From contig NZ_JAJOMA010000001.1 in assembly GCF_021129235.1 (NCBI RefSeq), positions 186,001 through 250,000 on the forward strand: a stretch of DNA of 64,000 nt, in the 5' to 3' direction. Positions 35,077-44,021 of the stretch are shown in pieces. How positions within the stretch are numbered: position 1 is the first letter of the stretch; every line of letters begins with the position of its first letter. Under the pieces are notes generated by a model. It saw only the letters and a program-made list of their open reading frames with translations. It had not been told where the DNA came from and ran no database searches. Origin of the DNA: Kineosporia mesophila (GTDB lineage Bacteria > Actinomycetota > Actinomycetes > Actinomycetales > Kineosporiaceae). The position numbers were made by a program, and so were the translations under genes.

Positions 35077-35928
35077 CTACGCCTCGTCCAGGGCCAGGTT
35101 GAGTTCCAGCACGTCGACACCCGGCTCACCGATGAAGCCCAGGGTCCGGCCGTCGGTGTACTCGCCGATCAGTTTCCTCACGGCAGCAGTGTCCATCCCC
35201 CGCTCCCGGGCCACGCGCGCGACCTGCAGATCGGCGTAGGCCACGCTGATCTGCGGGTCCAGGCCACTGGCGCTCGCGGTGACGGCGTCGGCCGGCACGG
35301 CCGGGTGGTCCGGGGCGTCGCCCCGGATTGGCGTGGCCACGTAGCCGCTGTACTCGGTGTCCGGTTCGGCCGGCTCGACCTCGACGCCCTCGTACTCACT
35401 CACGAACGGCCGGGCCGGTGCGGCCTGGTTCAGGCTGACCACCTGGGTGATCCGGCCGGTGGCGCCGTCGGCCCGCCAGACCCCGAGCACGGCGCCGACC
35501 CCGTCGGAGGTGCAGTAGGGCCGGGACCCGTCCACACCCTCCAGCTCGCCGACGGCGAGACTGCGGGAGCAGACCTGGGTGAGCAGACTCTGGGAGGCGG
35601 TCTCCTCGTCCGTACTCAGGGTGTCGACGATGTCTTCCGGCCCGAGGTTGGACGCGCTGGTGGACAGCGGGTCGTAGCCGTCTCCGGCGGCGGACGGGCG
35701 GGACTGGAAGTACTGCGGCAGGGCCTGGCCGTCGGTGTCGGTGAAGGACTGGCCGATCAGCGCCGAGCCGACGGCCCTGCCGTTCTTCGCGAGCAGGTCG
35801 TGCTTCAGGCCGGGCAGCTGTCCCACCGCCGTGATCAGCAGGGGGTAGGCCAGACCGAGCACCACGGTCATGACCAGCAGGACGCGAAGGGCGGCGAGGT
35901 GCTGGCCGATCCACGAGGGGAGTCGCAT
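35077..35928 (-). CDS. kdpC: KdpC subunit of potassium-transporting ATPase, enlarged
   Basis: 283 residues. One N-terminal TM (VLLVMTVVLGLAYPLLITAVGQL), then the KdpC fold with GSALIGQSF, YFQSRPSA, SNLGPEDIV and the C-terminal ASGLDPQISVAYADLQVARVARERGM and LGFIGEPGVDVLELNLAL. E. coli KdpC has about 190 residues; the extra part is a middle insertion (about residues 108-195, with two Cys), seen in some actinobacteria. It sits between KdpA and KdpB and assists ATP use. Confidence 0.93.
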   Translation of the reverse strand: MRLPSWIGQHLAALRVLLVMTVVLGLAYPLLITAVGQLPGLKHDLLAKNGRAVGSALIGQSFTDTDGQALPQYFQSRPSAAGDGYDPLSTSASNLGPEDIVDTLSTDEETASQSLLTQVCSRSLAVGELEGVDGSRPYCTSDGVGAVLGVWRADGATGRITQVVSLNQAAPARPFVSEYEGVEVEPAEPDTEYSGYVATPIRGDAPDHPAVPADAVTASASGLDPQISVAYADLQVARVARERGMDTAAVRKLIGEYTDGRTLGFIGEPGVDVLELNLALDEA

Positions 35929-35940
35929 TGTTCTGGTTCC

Positions 35941-38073
35941 TCAGGAGATTCCGGGGATGTTCGAGATCAGCAGGTCGATGACCTTGATCCCGATGAAGGG
36001 GGTGACGATGCCGCCGACGCCGTAGACCAGCAGGTTGCGGCGCAGCATCGTGGCGGCGTCGGAGGGCCGGTAGCGCACACCGCGCAGGGCCAGCGGGATC
36101 AGCGCGACGATGATGATCGCGTTGAACACGACCGCGGACAGGATCGCCGAGGTGGGGCTGTCCAGGCGCATGATGTTCAGCGTGTCCAGACCCGGGTAGA
36201 CCGCCGCGAAGATGGCCGGGATGATGGCGAAGTACTTGGCGATGTCGTTGGCGATCGAGAACGTGGTCAGGGCGCCGCGGGTGATCAGGAGCTGCTTGCC
36301 GATCTCGACGATCTCGATGAGTTTCGTCGGGTCGGAGTCTAGGTCCACCATGTTCCCAGCCTCTTTCGCGGCCGAGGTGCCGGTGTTCATCGCCACGCCG
36401 ACGTCGGCCTGGGCCAGGGCGGGCGCGTCGTTCGTGCCGTCGCCGGTCATCGCGACCAGCTTGCCGCCCTCCTGCTCCCGCTTGATCAGCGCGAGCTTGT
36501 CCTCGGGGGTGGCCTCGGCGAGGAAGTCGTCGACGCCGGCCTCCCTGGCGATCGCCTCGGCGGTGCGCGGGTTGTCACCGGTGATCATCACCGTGCGGAT
36601 GCCCATCCGCCGCATCTCGTCGAAACGCTCTCGCATGCCGGGCTTCACGACGTCCTTGAGATGGATGACACCGAGCACCCGGGTGTGTTCGGCCACCACC
36701 AGCGGGGTACCGCCGGAGGAGGAGATCTCCTCGACGATGTCCTTCACGTCGTCCGGCACGTGACCGCCGTTCGCGCGGACCCACTCGATGACCGAGGCGG
36801 CCGCGCCCTTGCGCAGCTGCCGGTCGCCGAGGTCGACACCCGACATCCGGGTCTGGGCGGTGAACTCGATCCAGGTGGCGTCGCGCAGTTCGCCCGGCGA
36901 CCGTTCCGGCAGCTGGTGCGCCTGCTGGGCGTGGGTCACGATCGAGCGGCCCTCGGGCGTCTCGTCGGACAGGCTGGAAAGCTGCGCGGCGTCTGCGATC
37001 TCGGCCACCGAGACACCGTGCACGGGGACGAACTCGCTGGCCTGGCGGTTTCCCAGGGTGATGGTGCCGGTCTTGTCCAGCAGCAGGGTGCTCACGTCGC
37101 CGGCCGCCTCGACCGCACGCCCGGACATGGCCAGGACGTTGCGCTGCACCAGCCGGTCCATGCCGGCGATGCCGATGGCCGAGAGCAGGGCGCCGATCGT
37201 GGTCGGGATCAGGCAGACGAGCAGGGAGACCAGCACGATGCCGGTGACCCCGTCGTTGTTGAGCACCGCGTCGTCCGGGCCGAAACCCTGCTCCCGGACG
37301 GCGAACACGGCCATCGGCTGAAGGGTCGCCACCGCCATCAGGAAGATCACGGTGAGCGAGGCCAGCAGGATGTTCAGCGCGATCTCGTTCGGCGTCTTCT
37401 GCCGGTTCGCGCCCTCGACCAGGGCGATCATCCGGTCGACGAAGCTCTCACCGGGCTTCTGCGTGATCCGCACGATGATCCGGTCCGACAGCACGCGCGT
37501 GCCACCGGTGACCGCGGACCGGTCACCGCCGGACTCGCGGATGACGGGCGCGGACTCGCCGGTGATCGCCGACTCGTCGACGCTGGCGATGCCCTGTACC
37601 ACTTCGCCGTCGCCGGGGATCACCTCGCCGGCGTCGACCACGACGAAGTCACCGAGTTGGAGTTCCGGTGCCCCGACGGTGTGCTCGTCGATTTCCGGGG
37701 AGTCGGGATTCCAGTTGCGGAGCTTGCGACCGACCGTGTCCTGCTTGGCCTTTCGCAGGGTGTCGGCCTGCGCCTTGCCCCGCCCCTCGGCCACCGCCTC
37801 GGCCAGGTTGGCGAAGAGCACGGTGAGCCAGAGCCAGACGGTGATGACCCAGGAGAAGACGGACGGGTCGGTGATCGCCAGGACGGTGGTGAACACCGAG
37901 CCGATCTCGACGATGAACATGACCGGGTTGCGCCACAGGGTGCGGGGGTCGAGCTTGCGCAGGGCGTCGGGCAGCGAGGCCCAGAGCTGCTTCGGGTCGA
38001 GAAGCCCGCCCTTGATCGTGGGTTTCGTGGGTTCGGGGGGTGCTGGGGTGTCAATGATGGACGTGGTTGTCAC
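35941..38073 (-). CDS. kdpB: KdpB P-type ATPase catalytic subunit
   Basis: About 710 residues. P-type ATPase with the phosphorylation motif [11 protein letters not shown] (Asp near residue 332), TGES in the actuator domain ([12 protein letters not shown]), nucleotide-binding KGAA, and hinge [24 protein letters not shown]. Hydrolyses ATP to drive K+ uptake through KdpA. The preferred start is GTG 38073, preceded by GAAGGA; the frame runs 12 codons further to 38109, but that stretch falls inside a hairpin element. Confidence 0.96.
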   Translation of the reverse strand: MTTTSIIDTPAPPEPTKPTIKGGLLDPKQLWASLPDALRKLDPRTLWRNPVMFIVEIGSVFTTVLAITDPSVFSWVITVWLWLTVLFANLAEAVAEGRGKAQADTLRKAKQDTVGRKLRNWNPDSPEIDEHTVGAPELQLGDFVVVDAGEVIPGDGEVVQGIASVDESAITGESAPVIRESGGDRSAVTGGTRVLSDRIIVRITQKPGESFVDRMIALVEGANRQKTPNEIALNILLASLTVIFLMAVATLQPMAVFAVREQGFGPDDAVLNNDGVTGIVLVSLLVCLIPTTIGALLSAIGIAGMDRLVQRNVLAMSGRAVEAAGDVSTLLLDKTGTITLGNRQASEFVPVHGVSVAEIADAAQLSSLSDETPEGRSIVTHAQQAHQLPERSPGELRDATWIEFTAQTRMSGVDLGDRQLRKGAAASVIEWVRANGGHVPDDVKDIVEEISSSGGTPLVVAEHTRVLGVIHLKDVVKPGMRERFDEMRRMGIRTVMITGDNPRTAEAIAREAGVDDFLAEATPEDKLALIKREQEGGKLVAMTGDGTNDAPALAQADVGVAMNTGTSAAKEAGNMVDLDSDPTKLIEIVEIGKQLLITRGALTTFSIANDIAKYFAIIPAIFAAVYPGLDTLNIMRLDSPTSAILSAVVFNAIIIVALIPLALRGVRYRPSDAATMLRRNLLVYGVGGIVTPFIGIKVIDLLISNIPGIS

Positions 38074-38089
38074 CGGGGGTCCTTCGGGG

Positions 38090-38164
38090 GAGGAAAGTTT
38101 CATGATCACCGGGGAGGGCTGGCCTGATCACGGAACCTTGGTTCGTGATCGTGCGAACCTTCCC
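38090..38164. repeat. Degenerate hairpin element C between kdpA and kdpB
   Basis: Imperfect arms around 38090-38109 and 38145-38164. Their tips share GTGATC-x-TG with elements A and B, and the bases read TTCC/GGAA at the stem bottom. Like element B it lies between two genes of one operon. Confidence 0.55.
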
Positions 38165-38167
38165 GGT

Positions 38168-39829
38168 TCAGCTCAGGCCCTCGGCGATCGGCCCGAGGGC
38201 CAGCGCCGGGAGGAAGGTCAGGGCCACGACGATGACGACCACGCCGACGAGCATCCCGACGAACAGGGGCTGGTAGGTCTTCAGCGTCCCGGCCGACTCG
38301 GGCACGGGTCGCTGCCGGGCCAGCGATCCGGCCAGGCCGAGCACGAAGATGATCGGTAGCAGCCGGCCGAGCAGCATGCAGATGCCCAGGGCCGTGTTGT
38401 AGAAGCCGGTGTTGGCCGACAGACCGGCGAATGCCGAGCCGTTGTTGTTGCTGGCGGAGGTGAAGGCGTACAGCACCTCGGAGAAGCCGTGGGAGCCGGA
38501 ACTCAGCATGGAGTCGCGGGCACCGGGCGTGGCCATCGCGACCGCGGTGCCGACCAGGACCAGGGCCGGGGTCGTCAGCAGGTACAACGAGGCGAACTTG
38601 ATCTCGCGGGAGCCGATCTTCTTGCCCAGGTACTCCGGCGTGCGACCGACCATCAGGCCGGCCACGAACACCGTGATCACGGCGATCACCAGCATCCCGT
38701 AGAGACCAGAGCCGGTTCCGCCGGGAGCGATCTCGCCGAGCATCATGTTGAGCATCGTGAGCCCGCCACCGAACGAGGTGTACGAGGAGTGGAACGAGTC
38801 GACCGCACCGGTCGAGGTCAGGGTGGTGGCCGCGCCGAAGGTGGCCGACTGGAGCACGCCGAAGCGGGTCTCGGTGCCCTCGGTGGCGGCGCCGACCGCG
38901 GTCGGCACGGTGCCCAGGGCCAGGCCGTTGCTCAGGTTCAGCAGCGCGACACTGGCGATCGCGATGGTGCCCATCGCGGCGAGGATCGCGTACCCCTGCT
39001 TGTTGCTGCCCACCATCCGGCCGAAGGCGCGCGGCAGGGAGACGGGGATCAGCAGGATCAGGAAGATCTGGATCCAGTTGGTCCAGCCGGTGGGGTTGGA
39101 CAGCGGGTGGGCGCTGTTGACGTTCCAGAAGCCACCGCCGTTCGTGCCCAGCAGCTTGATCGCCTCCTGGCTGGCTGCGGGCCCGCCCGGGATCGTCTGG
39201 GTGCCGCCGGTCAGCGTGCTGATCTCCTGGCCCGAGGAGAAGTTCTGCGCGGCCCCGGCGGCGACGAAGACGATCGCGGCTACCACGGCGACGGGCAGCA
39301 GGACGCGGAAACAGATCCGCACCAGGTCGACCCAGAAGTTGCCCAGGTGCTCGGTGCGGCTGCGGGCGAACCCGCGCACCAGGGCCACGCAGACGGCGAT
39401 GCCGACGGCGGCGGAGAGGAAGTTCTGCACCGCCAGGCCGGCCATCTGCACCAGGTGACCGAGCGTGGACTCACCGCTGTAGGCCTGCCAGTTCGTGTTG
39501 GTCATGAAGCTGACGGCGGTGTTCCAGGACAGCTCGGGCGGCACGTCGTCGAAGCCCAGGGACAGCAGCAGGTGCCCCTGGAGCCGCAGGAAGGCGTAGA
39601 GGAGGAGCAGCGAGATCGCGGAGAAGGCGAGCACGCTGCGGGCGTAGATGCCCCAGGGCTGTTCCGCGGCGGGGTCGACCCCGATCACGCGGTAGACGCC
39701 GCGTTCCACCCGGGAGTGCCGGGTCCCGGTGAACACGCGGTACAGGTGGTCGCCGGCCGGCCGGTACGCCGCGGCCAGCACGACGACGAGCGACACCACG
39801 AAGAGGACGCCCGCTGTGGTCGCGCTCAT
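38168..39829 (-). CDS. kdpA: KdpA potassium-translocating subunit
   Basis: 553 residues, ten or more TMs, close to the usual 557. The K+-selectivity-filter segments are recognisable: [59 protein letters not shown] and [13 protein letters not shown]. The ATG at 39829 shares one base with the kdpF stop. Confidence 0.97.
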   Translation of the reverse strand: MSATTAGVLFVVSLVVVLAAAYRPAGDHLYRVFTGTRHSRVERGVYRVIGVDPAAEQPWGIYARSVLAFSAISLLLLYAFLRLQGHLLLSLGFDDVPPELSWNTAVSFMTNTNWQAYSGESTLGHLVQMAGLAVQNFLSAAVGIAVCVALVRGFARSRTEHLGNFWVDLVRICFRVLLPVAVVAAIVFVAAGAAQNFSSGQEISTLTGGTQTIPGGPAASQEAIKLLGTNGGGFWNVNSAHPLSNPTGWTNWIQIFLILLIPVSLPRAFGRMVGSNKQGYAILAAMGTIAIASVALLNLSNGLALGTVPTAVGAATEGTETRFGVLQSATFGAATTLTSTGAVDSFHSSYTSFGGGLTMLNMMLGEIAPGGTGSGLYGMLVIAVITVFVAGLMVGRTPEYLGKKIGSREIKFASLYLLTTPALVLVGTAVAMATPGARDSMLSSGSHGFSEVLYAFTSASNNNGSAFAGLSANTGFYNTALGICMLLGRLLPIIFVLGLAGSLARQRPVPESAGTLKTYQPLFVGMLVGVVVIVVALTFLPALALGPIAEGLS

Positions 39830-39918
39830 CAGAACTTCTCCGGGAAGAGCAGGGCCGCCAGCAGGAAGACGGTCAGGCCGACGGCGATCACGAGGCCGGC
39901 CAGGTTCACGAGGGTCAC
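39829..39918 (-). CDS. kdpF: KdpF small membrane subunit
   Basis: 29 residues read by hand: GTG start, [18 protein letters not shown] then [11 protein letters not shown]. One TM followed by the typical FPE-K-F ending of KdpF, which stabilises the KdpABC complex. It overlaps the upstream small ORF by 4 bases (GTGA) and abuts kdpA. Confidence 0.93.
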   Translation of the reverse strand: MTLVNLAGLVIAVGLTVFLLAALLFPEKF

Positions 39919-39998
39919 AGTCGTTCCACCCCTCGGACGATCAGGGCCAGGGCGCCGAAGAGCGCCACGGTCACCACCAGGTACACCAGGTCAAGCAC
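39915..39998 (-). CDS. 27-residue membrane peptide at the head of the kdp operon
   Basis: Read by hand from GTG 39998, with GAGGG upstream: [20 protein letters not shown] then VRGVERL. One TM and a basic end. Its stop overlaps the kdpF start as GTGA. Short proteins with a similar VYLxVTVALF...RGVERL pattern precede kdpF in other actinobacteria (from memory). Probably an accessory KDP subunit; unproven. Confidence 0.75.
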   Translation of the reverse strand: MLDLVYLVVTVALFGALALIVRGVERL

Positions 39999-40396
39999 TG
40001 CTATCCCTCACTTGGCTCGCTCCGTCCGGCTTCCTGCCGGACTGGTGCAAGCACATCTCCGCACGATCGGGAAGAGCAGATGCGTTGACGGTTTCTTGAC
40101 GGATCTTGCAGAGATCCCGACAGCTTCTTGACGCCGATCCCTACGGGTCGTTGAACATCGGTTTGACCTGGGGTGATCCAAAGCACAAACGGTTGCGGAG
40201 AGCGGGGGACTCGAGCTGGCATGCGGCCTCAAACGTCCCTCTAAGTAACCGTCAGTCACGTGTCGTTACGGATATGGCAGTGGCAATGCAACGGCTATGG
40301 GGAATCGATCAAAGCCGACTTAACCTGATTCGGGATTTCGGGAACCGGCTCGTGCCCACGAAGCAGCAGCCGGTCCGTGCGGAAAAGGGTGGTCGT
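39999..40396. other. 398-base divergent regulatory region (kdp / XRE)
   Basis: Contains TTCTTGACG direct repeats at 40093-40101 and 40125-40133, 32 bases apart. No gene is seen. The plus-strand frame through it (from 40106) is the non-coding extension of the XRE gene. Confidence 0.5.
40093..40133. promoter_or_regulatory. TTCTTGACG direct repeats, candidate KdpE site
   Basis: Two identical 9-mers on one face of the helix (32-base period), about 95 bases upstream of the kdp operon's first start. Direct repeats suit an OmpR-type regulator. Confidence 0.35.
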
Positions 40397-41611
40397 GTGA
40401 TCGCGGTGGAGCGTTGGACAGGACGGGAGACCCGGGCACTTCGCCGGGCTCTGCGGATGACGGTCATCGGGTTCGCCGACCACCTGGGCGTCGCCGTGCG
40501 GACGGTGAGCAACTGGGAGTCGCGCGGCGCCGACATCGAGCCGCTGCCGGAGATGCAGGCCGCGCTGGACACCGCGCTGAGCCGGGCCAGCCGGGAGTCG
40601 GTGCACCGCTTCCAGGCCTTCCTCGGCACCGGTGAGCCGGCCGACTTCGACGCCCTGCCGCTGCCGGAGGGGCGCCGCGGTTCCGTGCGGCCGTCCCTGC
40701 CGGTCAGCGCCCAGGTCATCGACGAGCTCACCACTCTGCGGGCCTCCCTGGTCCGCTCCGACTCCATGCTGGGCCCGGGTCGCCTGATCGCGACGGTGGG
40801 GGAGCAGATGTCGAACGTGCAGGACATGCTGGGTTCCGCACGGGGGGACCTCAGACACCGCGTGTTCGACCTCGCGACCCTCTACGCGGAGTTCCAGGGC
40901 TGGTTGTTCGAGGACGCCGGGCAGTCCGTGCGCAGCGTCGTCTGGACCGGGCGCTCCGTCGAGTGGGCCCAGGCCAGCGAGAACACCGACCTGGCCGCGT
41001 ACACGCTGATGCGCCGGGCCCAGCAGGCAGCCGCCCAGCAGGAGTCGTCACTGGCGATCGGGCTGAGTGAGGCGGCCGAGCGGCGGGCCGGGTCGGCCCC
41101 CCGCATCCGCGCCGCGGCCGCCCAGCAGCGGGCCGTGGGCCTGGCCATCGAGGGCGACGGCACCGGTGCCCTGAGCGCGATGGACGACGCGCTCGAGCTG
41201 GTGCAGGACGATCCCGGCCCGGAGCCGGGCGACCCCTGGTCGCTGGCCGAGTGGTGCACCACCGACTACGTGACCGCGCAGCGGGCGAACGTGCTGATCA
41301 CCCTGGGCAAGGCGCAGGAGGCCGTGGACTCCTACGACCGGGCGCTCACCGAGTGGCCGCAGGAGTACCGGCGGGAGCGGGGGCTGCACATGGCCCGTAA
41401 GTCCAAGGCCCTGGCCATGCTGCGCCGCATCGACGAGGCCGTGGACGTGGGCAGCCAGGCCCTGGAGATCGGCGTGGACACCGGCTCGCGGCGCACGCTC
41501 GACGAGCTCCAGGCGATGACCGACGTGGCGGCCGACCAGGACATCGCCGACCGCCGGGTGATCGAGTTCGGCGAGTCGCTGGTGGGGGCCGTGCAGGCGG
41601 GGGCGCGATGA
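40397..41611 (+). CDS. XRE-type HTH regulator, paralog of 18003-19652
   Basis: 404 residues from GTG 40397. N-terminus ERWTGRETRALRRALRMTVIGFADHLGVAVRTVSNWESRGADIEPLPEMQAALDTAL is nearly the same as in the regulator at 18003. The remainder is a helical TPR-like region without the long linker of its paralog. GGGTGG precedes the start. The stop overlaps the RibD-like gene (ATGA), so both are made from one transcript. Upstream in-frame sequence lacks coding character. Confidence 0.87.
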   Translation: MIAVERWTGRETRALRRALRMTVIGFADHLGVAVRTVSNWESRGADIEPLPEMQAALDTALSRASRESVHRFQAFLGTGEPADFDALPLPEGRRGSVRPSLPVSAQVIDELTTLRASLVRSDSMLGPGRLIATVGEQMSNVQDMLGSARGDLRHRVFDLATLYAEFQGWLFEDAGQSVRSVVWTGRSVEWAQASENTDLAAYTLMRRAQQAAAQQESSLAIGLSEAAERRAGSAPRIRAAAAQQRAVGLAIEGDGTGALSAMDDALELVQDDPGPEPGDPWSLAEWCTTDYVTAQRANVLITLGKAQEAVDSYDRALTEWPQEYRRERGLHMARKSKALAMLRRIDEAVDVGSQALEIGVDTGSRRTLDELQAMTDVAADQDIADRRVIEFGESLVGAVQAGAR

Positions 41612-42360
41612 CGACGCTCGCGGTGTCGATCGACGAGCTGGTCGGCCGCGACGAGTGGGCGGCGGTGAACGAGCAGGGTCGCCCCTTCGTGGTCTACAAG
41701 TTCGCGGCCACGCTCGACGGGCGCATCGCGGCGGCCGACGGCACCAGTCAGTGGATCACCAGTGCCGCCAGCCGGGCCGAGGTGCACCTGCTGCGGGCCG
41801 GGTGCCACGCGACCGTGGTGGGCTCGGGCACCCAGCAGGCCGACGACCCGCATCTGGCGGTGCGGGGTCGTGACGATCCCCGGCTCGACCTGTCGTCGGT
41901 GCCGACGGCCGAGCAGCCGTACCGGGTGGTGGTGGACACCAACGCCCGGACCACTTCTGAAGCGCGAGTTCTCGACTCCTCGGCGCCCACCCTGATCGCA
42001 GTGGCCCCGGACGCCTCGACCGATCACCTGACCGGATCGTCCGCCGAGGTCCTGCGGATTCCCCGATCCTCGCAGGGGCTTTCGGTGCCGGCACTGCTGG
42101 AGGCGCTCTACGCGAAGGGAGTTCGGGGGCTCTTCCTGGAGGGCGGGCCCACGCTGGCCGGCTCGTTCATCGCCGCCCGGCTGGTCGATCGCGTGATCAA
42201 CTACGTGGCGCCGGCGCTGCTCGGGTCGGGCAAGAGTGGTCTGCTCGACGCCGGTATCGGCACGATGGACGACATCCTGCGCCTGGAACTGCTCGACATC
42301 GCCCGCTCCGGGCCGGATCTGCGGCTGGTGGCCCGTCCTTGCACGGGTGCGCAAGCCTGA
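41608..42360 (+). CDS. RibD C-terminal-domain (dihydrofolate-reductase-fold) reductase
   Basis: 250 residues. FVVYKFAATLDGRIAAADGTSQWITS opens the DHFR-like fold of pyrimidine reductases. RAGCHATVVGSGTQQADDPHLAVR, VRGLFLEGGPTLAGSFI (NADPH-binding G-G-P-T) and VINYVAPALLGSGKSG follow. The deaminase half of RibD is absent. In riboflavin synthesis this domain reduces the ribosyl pyrimidine; standalone copies may act elsewhere. Translationally coupled to the XRE regulator. Confidence 0.9.
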   Translation: MTTLAVSIDELVGRDEWAAVNEQGRPFVVYKFAATLDGRIAAADGTSQWITSAASRAEVHLLRAGCHATVVGSGTQQADDPHLAVRGRDDPRLDLSSVPTAEQPYRVVVDTNARTTSEARVLDSSAPTLIAVAPDASTDHLTGSSAEVLRIPRSSQGLSVPALLEALYAKGVRGLFLEGGPTLAGSFIAARLVDRVINYVAPALLGSGKSGLLDAGIGTMDDILRLELLDIARSGPDLRLVARPCTGAQA

Positions 42361-42713
42361 TCGCGTACGCCCGTGGCGATGTCGTTGCCGTTCTCACTGA
42401 TCACGGTGATCCCGGTGACGGTCGGCTGCGCCGGGTAGGTCAGGTCGGCGGCGGAATCGCAGACCAGGAGGGCCAGATCGGCCTCGTCCTCGTTCAGCGC
42501 GGTATTCACCGAGACGCCGGAGCAGTCGGGCAGAACCTCGATCTGGGTCACCCTCGGGTCACTCATCGTCTCGGCCAGATCGGTGCCGGTCACGCAGTCG
42601 GTCGGGATCACCCCGGCCGACGGGGTGGGGGCCGGCGGGGTCTCGTCACCGGTGTTGCTGCAGGCCGTCAGGGTCAGGAGGGCCAGGCCGATCAGGAACC
42701 CGGGGGACTTCAT
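42201..42713 (-). CDS. Small lipoprotein, last gene of five-gene operon
   Basis: 170 residues. Signal peptide with lipobox LTAC (Cys about 18), a Thr/Pro linker, then a small domain with four Cys (PTDCVTGTDL, LPDCSGVSV, LVCDSAADL, RDQACAP). Its ATG overlaps the glycosyltransferase stop by 4 bases. The last 50 residues run antisense to the convergent RibD-like gene for 160 bases and are Ser/Arg-rich, so the natural domain probably ends near residue 120. No family recognised. Confidence 0.65.
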   Translation of the reverse strand: MKSPGFLIGLALLTLTACSNTGDETPPAPTPSAGVIPTDCVTGTDLAETMSDPRVTQIEVLPDCSGVSVNTALNEDEADLALLVCDSAADLTYPAQPTVTGITVISENGNDIATGVRDQACAPVQGRATSRRSGPERAMSSSSRRRMSSIVPIPASSRPLLPDPSSAGAT

Positions 42714-43462
42714 GGGCGTGAGCGTAGTGCCTGCCTCGGAACCCCGGCGTGCGTCGCCCGCAGCCGGCCGAGCAGTTCGCCGAGACCGCCGGGGGCGCGA
42801 GGGGTGTCGCGACCGCTGGTGGTGACCACGTTGTCCGGGACCGGCACGACGGGCCAGTGGTTGTGGCGCAGGGCCTCGAGCAGGGCATGCTCCTCGCCGG
42901 GCACCTGGTCGGGCCAGCCGCCCACGTCGAGGTAGGCGTCGGCGCGGACCGCGAGGTTGGCCGCGTAGGCGTGCGGGCCGGTGGTGCGCATCAGGTGGTG
43001 GTAGGCCTCGTGGGCGTCGTCCTGGGTGTTCTCGTTCTCACATCCGGAGACGTGCACCAGGCCGGTGAGGGCGGCGGTGCGCCGGTCCATCCGCCGGCGG
43101 TAGCGGTCGATCCAGTCGGCCGGCACCCGGCTGTCGGCGTCGGTGGAGAGCAGCCAGGTGCGGTCGAAGGGCACGCCGTAGGCCGCGAGCAGGTAGAGCC
43201 CGGCCATCGTGCCGGTCGATCGCGCGGTGGCCACGCTGCCCCGGTCGAGGCGGACCACCATACCTTCGACCAGGCCACTCAGCTTCGAAAAACGTTTCCG
43301 GACGACGGTTTCGGTGTCGTCCGAGCAGTGGTGGGCGACCAGGACGATCGCCACCGGCACGCGGTTGCCGGAGACCGCGGTGATGACCGCGTCGAGACAG
43401 TCGCCGACCAGGTCGGCTTCGTTCATGGCAGGAATGATGACGGCGAGAGCTTCGGGTTTCAT
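42710..43462 (-). CDS. Family-2-like glycosyltransferase
   Basis: 250 residues. GT-A fold start EALAVIIPAMNEADLVGDCLDAV, VLVAHHCSDDTE, RGSVATARSTG and the metal-binding STDADSRVPADWI. The later YAANLAVRADAYLDVGGWP and PGEEHALLEALR segments fit GT2 enzymes. ATG 43462 overlaps the methyltransferase stop (ATGA). Acceptor and sugar unknown; coupled to a PIG-L deacetylase and an N/O-methyltransferase, so it probably modifies the same small molecule. Confidence 0.85.
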   Translation of the reverse strand: MKPEALAVIIPAMNEADLVGDCLDAVITAVSGNRVPVAIVLVAHHCSDDTETVVRKRFSKLSGLVEGMVVRLDRGSVATARSTGTMAGLYLLAAYGVPFDRTWLLSTDADSRVPADWIDRYRRRMDRRTAALTGLVHVSGCENENTQDDAHEAYHHLMRTTGPHAYAANLAVRADAYLDVGGWPDQVPGEEHALLEALRHNHWPVVPVPDNVVTTSGRDTPRAPGGLGELLGRLRATHAGVPRQALRSRP

Positions 43463-44016
43463 GGCTTTCTGAAGACATCGAGGACGAATTCCTCGTCCCG
43501 GTGGGAGATCAGGTGCCGCCACCCTGGCTGGGAGCGTAACCAGACGTGGGTGTCCTCCCCGGACAGATGAGTGTCGTCGGACGCGTGACGCCAGTGCACG
43601 ACGATCAGGTCACCCCCGGGGTCGAGGGCGGTCCAGGCCTGCGACAGCGTGCGTTCCCGGTCGGGAAGGGGCAGGTAGTAGAGGATCTCGGAGAGAACCA
43701 CGAGGTCGGCGGACGGGGGAGGTGGTTCGGCGGGTAATTGATGGACGTTCCACTCGGCGTTCGGGGGAACGTCACCGGAGCGCGCGGCGGCGATCGCGGT
43801 CGGGCTGGCGTCGGAGGCGACCACCCGGTCGGCGCGGGTGGCCAGACCCCGGGTGAGCACACCGATCGAGCACGCGGGTTCCCAGGCCAGCCGGTATCTC
43901 TCACGGGGCAGGCAGGCCAGGGTGATCGCGTACTTGCGCTGTTCGTACCAGGAATCGCGGTAACCCCAGGGATCGATGTCTTCCTGATAGCGCTTCTCGA
44001 AATCGGTCTCACGCAT
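43459..44016 (-). CDS. SAM-dependent methyltransferase, NodS-like
   Basis: 185 residues. FEKRYQEDIDPWGYRDSWYEQRKYAITLACLP is the N-terminal hallmark of NodS-type methyltransferases (which N-methylate deacetylated chito-oligosaccharides). The SAM-binding region EPACSIGVLTRGLA, the acidic VVASDAS and VVLSEILYYLP follow. ATG 44016, five bases after the PIG-L stop. Pairing with a deacetylase echoes the NodB-NodS logic. Confidence 0.88.
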   Translation of the reverse strand: MRETDFEKRYQEDIDPWGYRDSWYEQRKYAITLACLPRERYRLAWEPACSIGVLTRGLATRADRVVASDASPTAIAAARSGDVPPNAEWNVHQLPAEPPPPSADLVVLSEILYYLPLPDRERTLSQAWTALDPGGDLIVVHWRHASDDTHLSGEDTHVWLRSQPGWRHLISHRDEEFVLDVFRKP

Positions 44017-44021
44017 GGCGT

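Noticed and set aside
32914-36342. 1142-residue open frame on the plus strand
   Set aside because: Antisense to kdpB, kdpC and kdpD, which have complete motifs.
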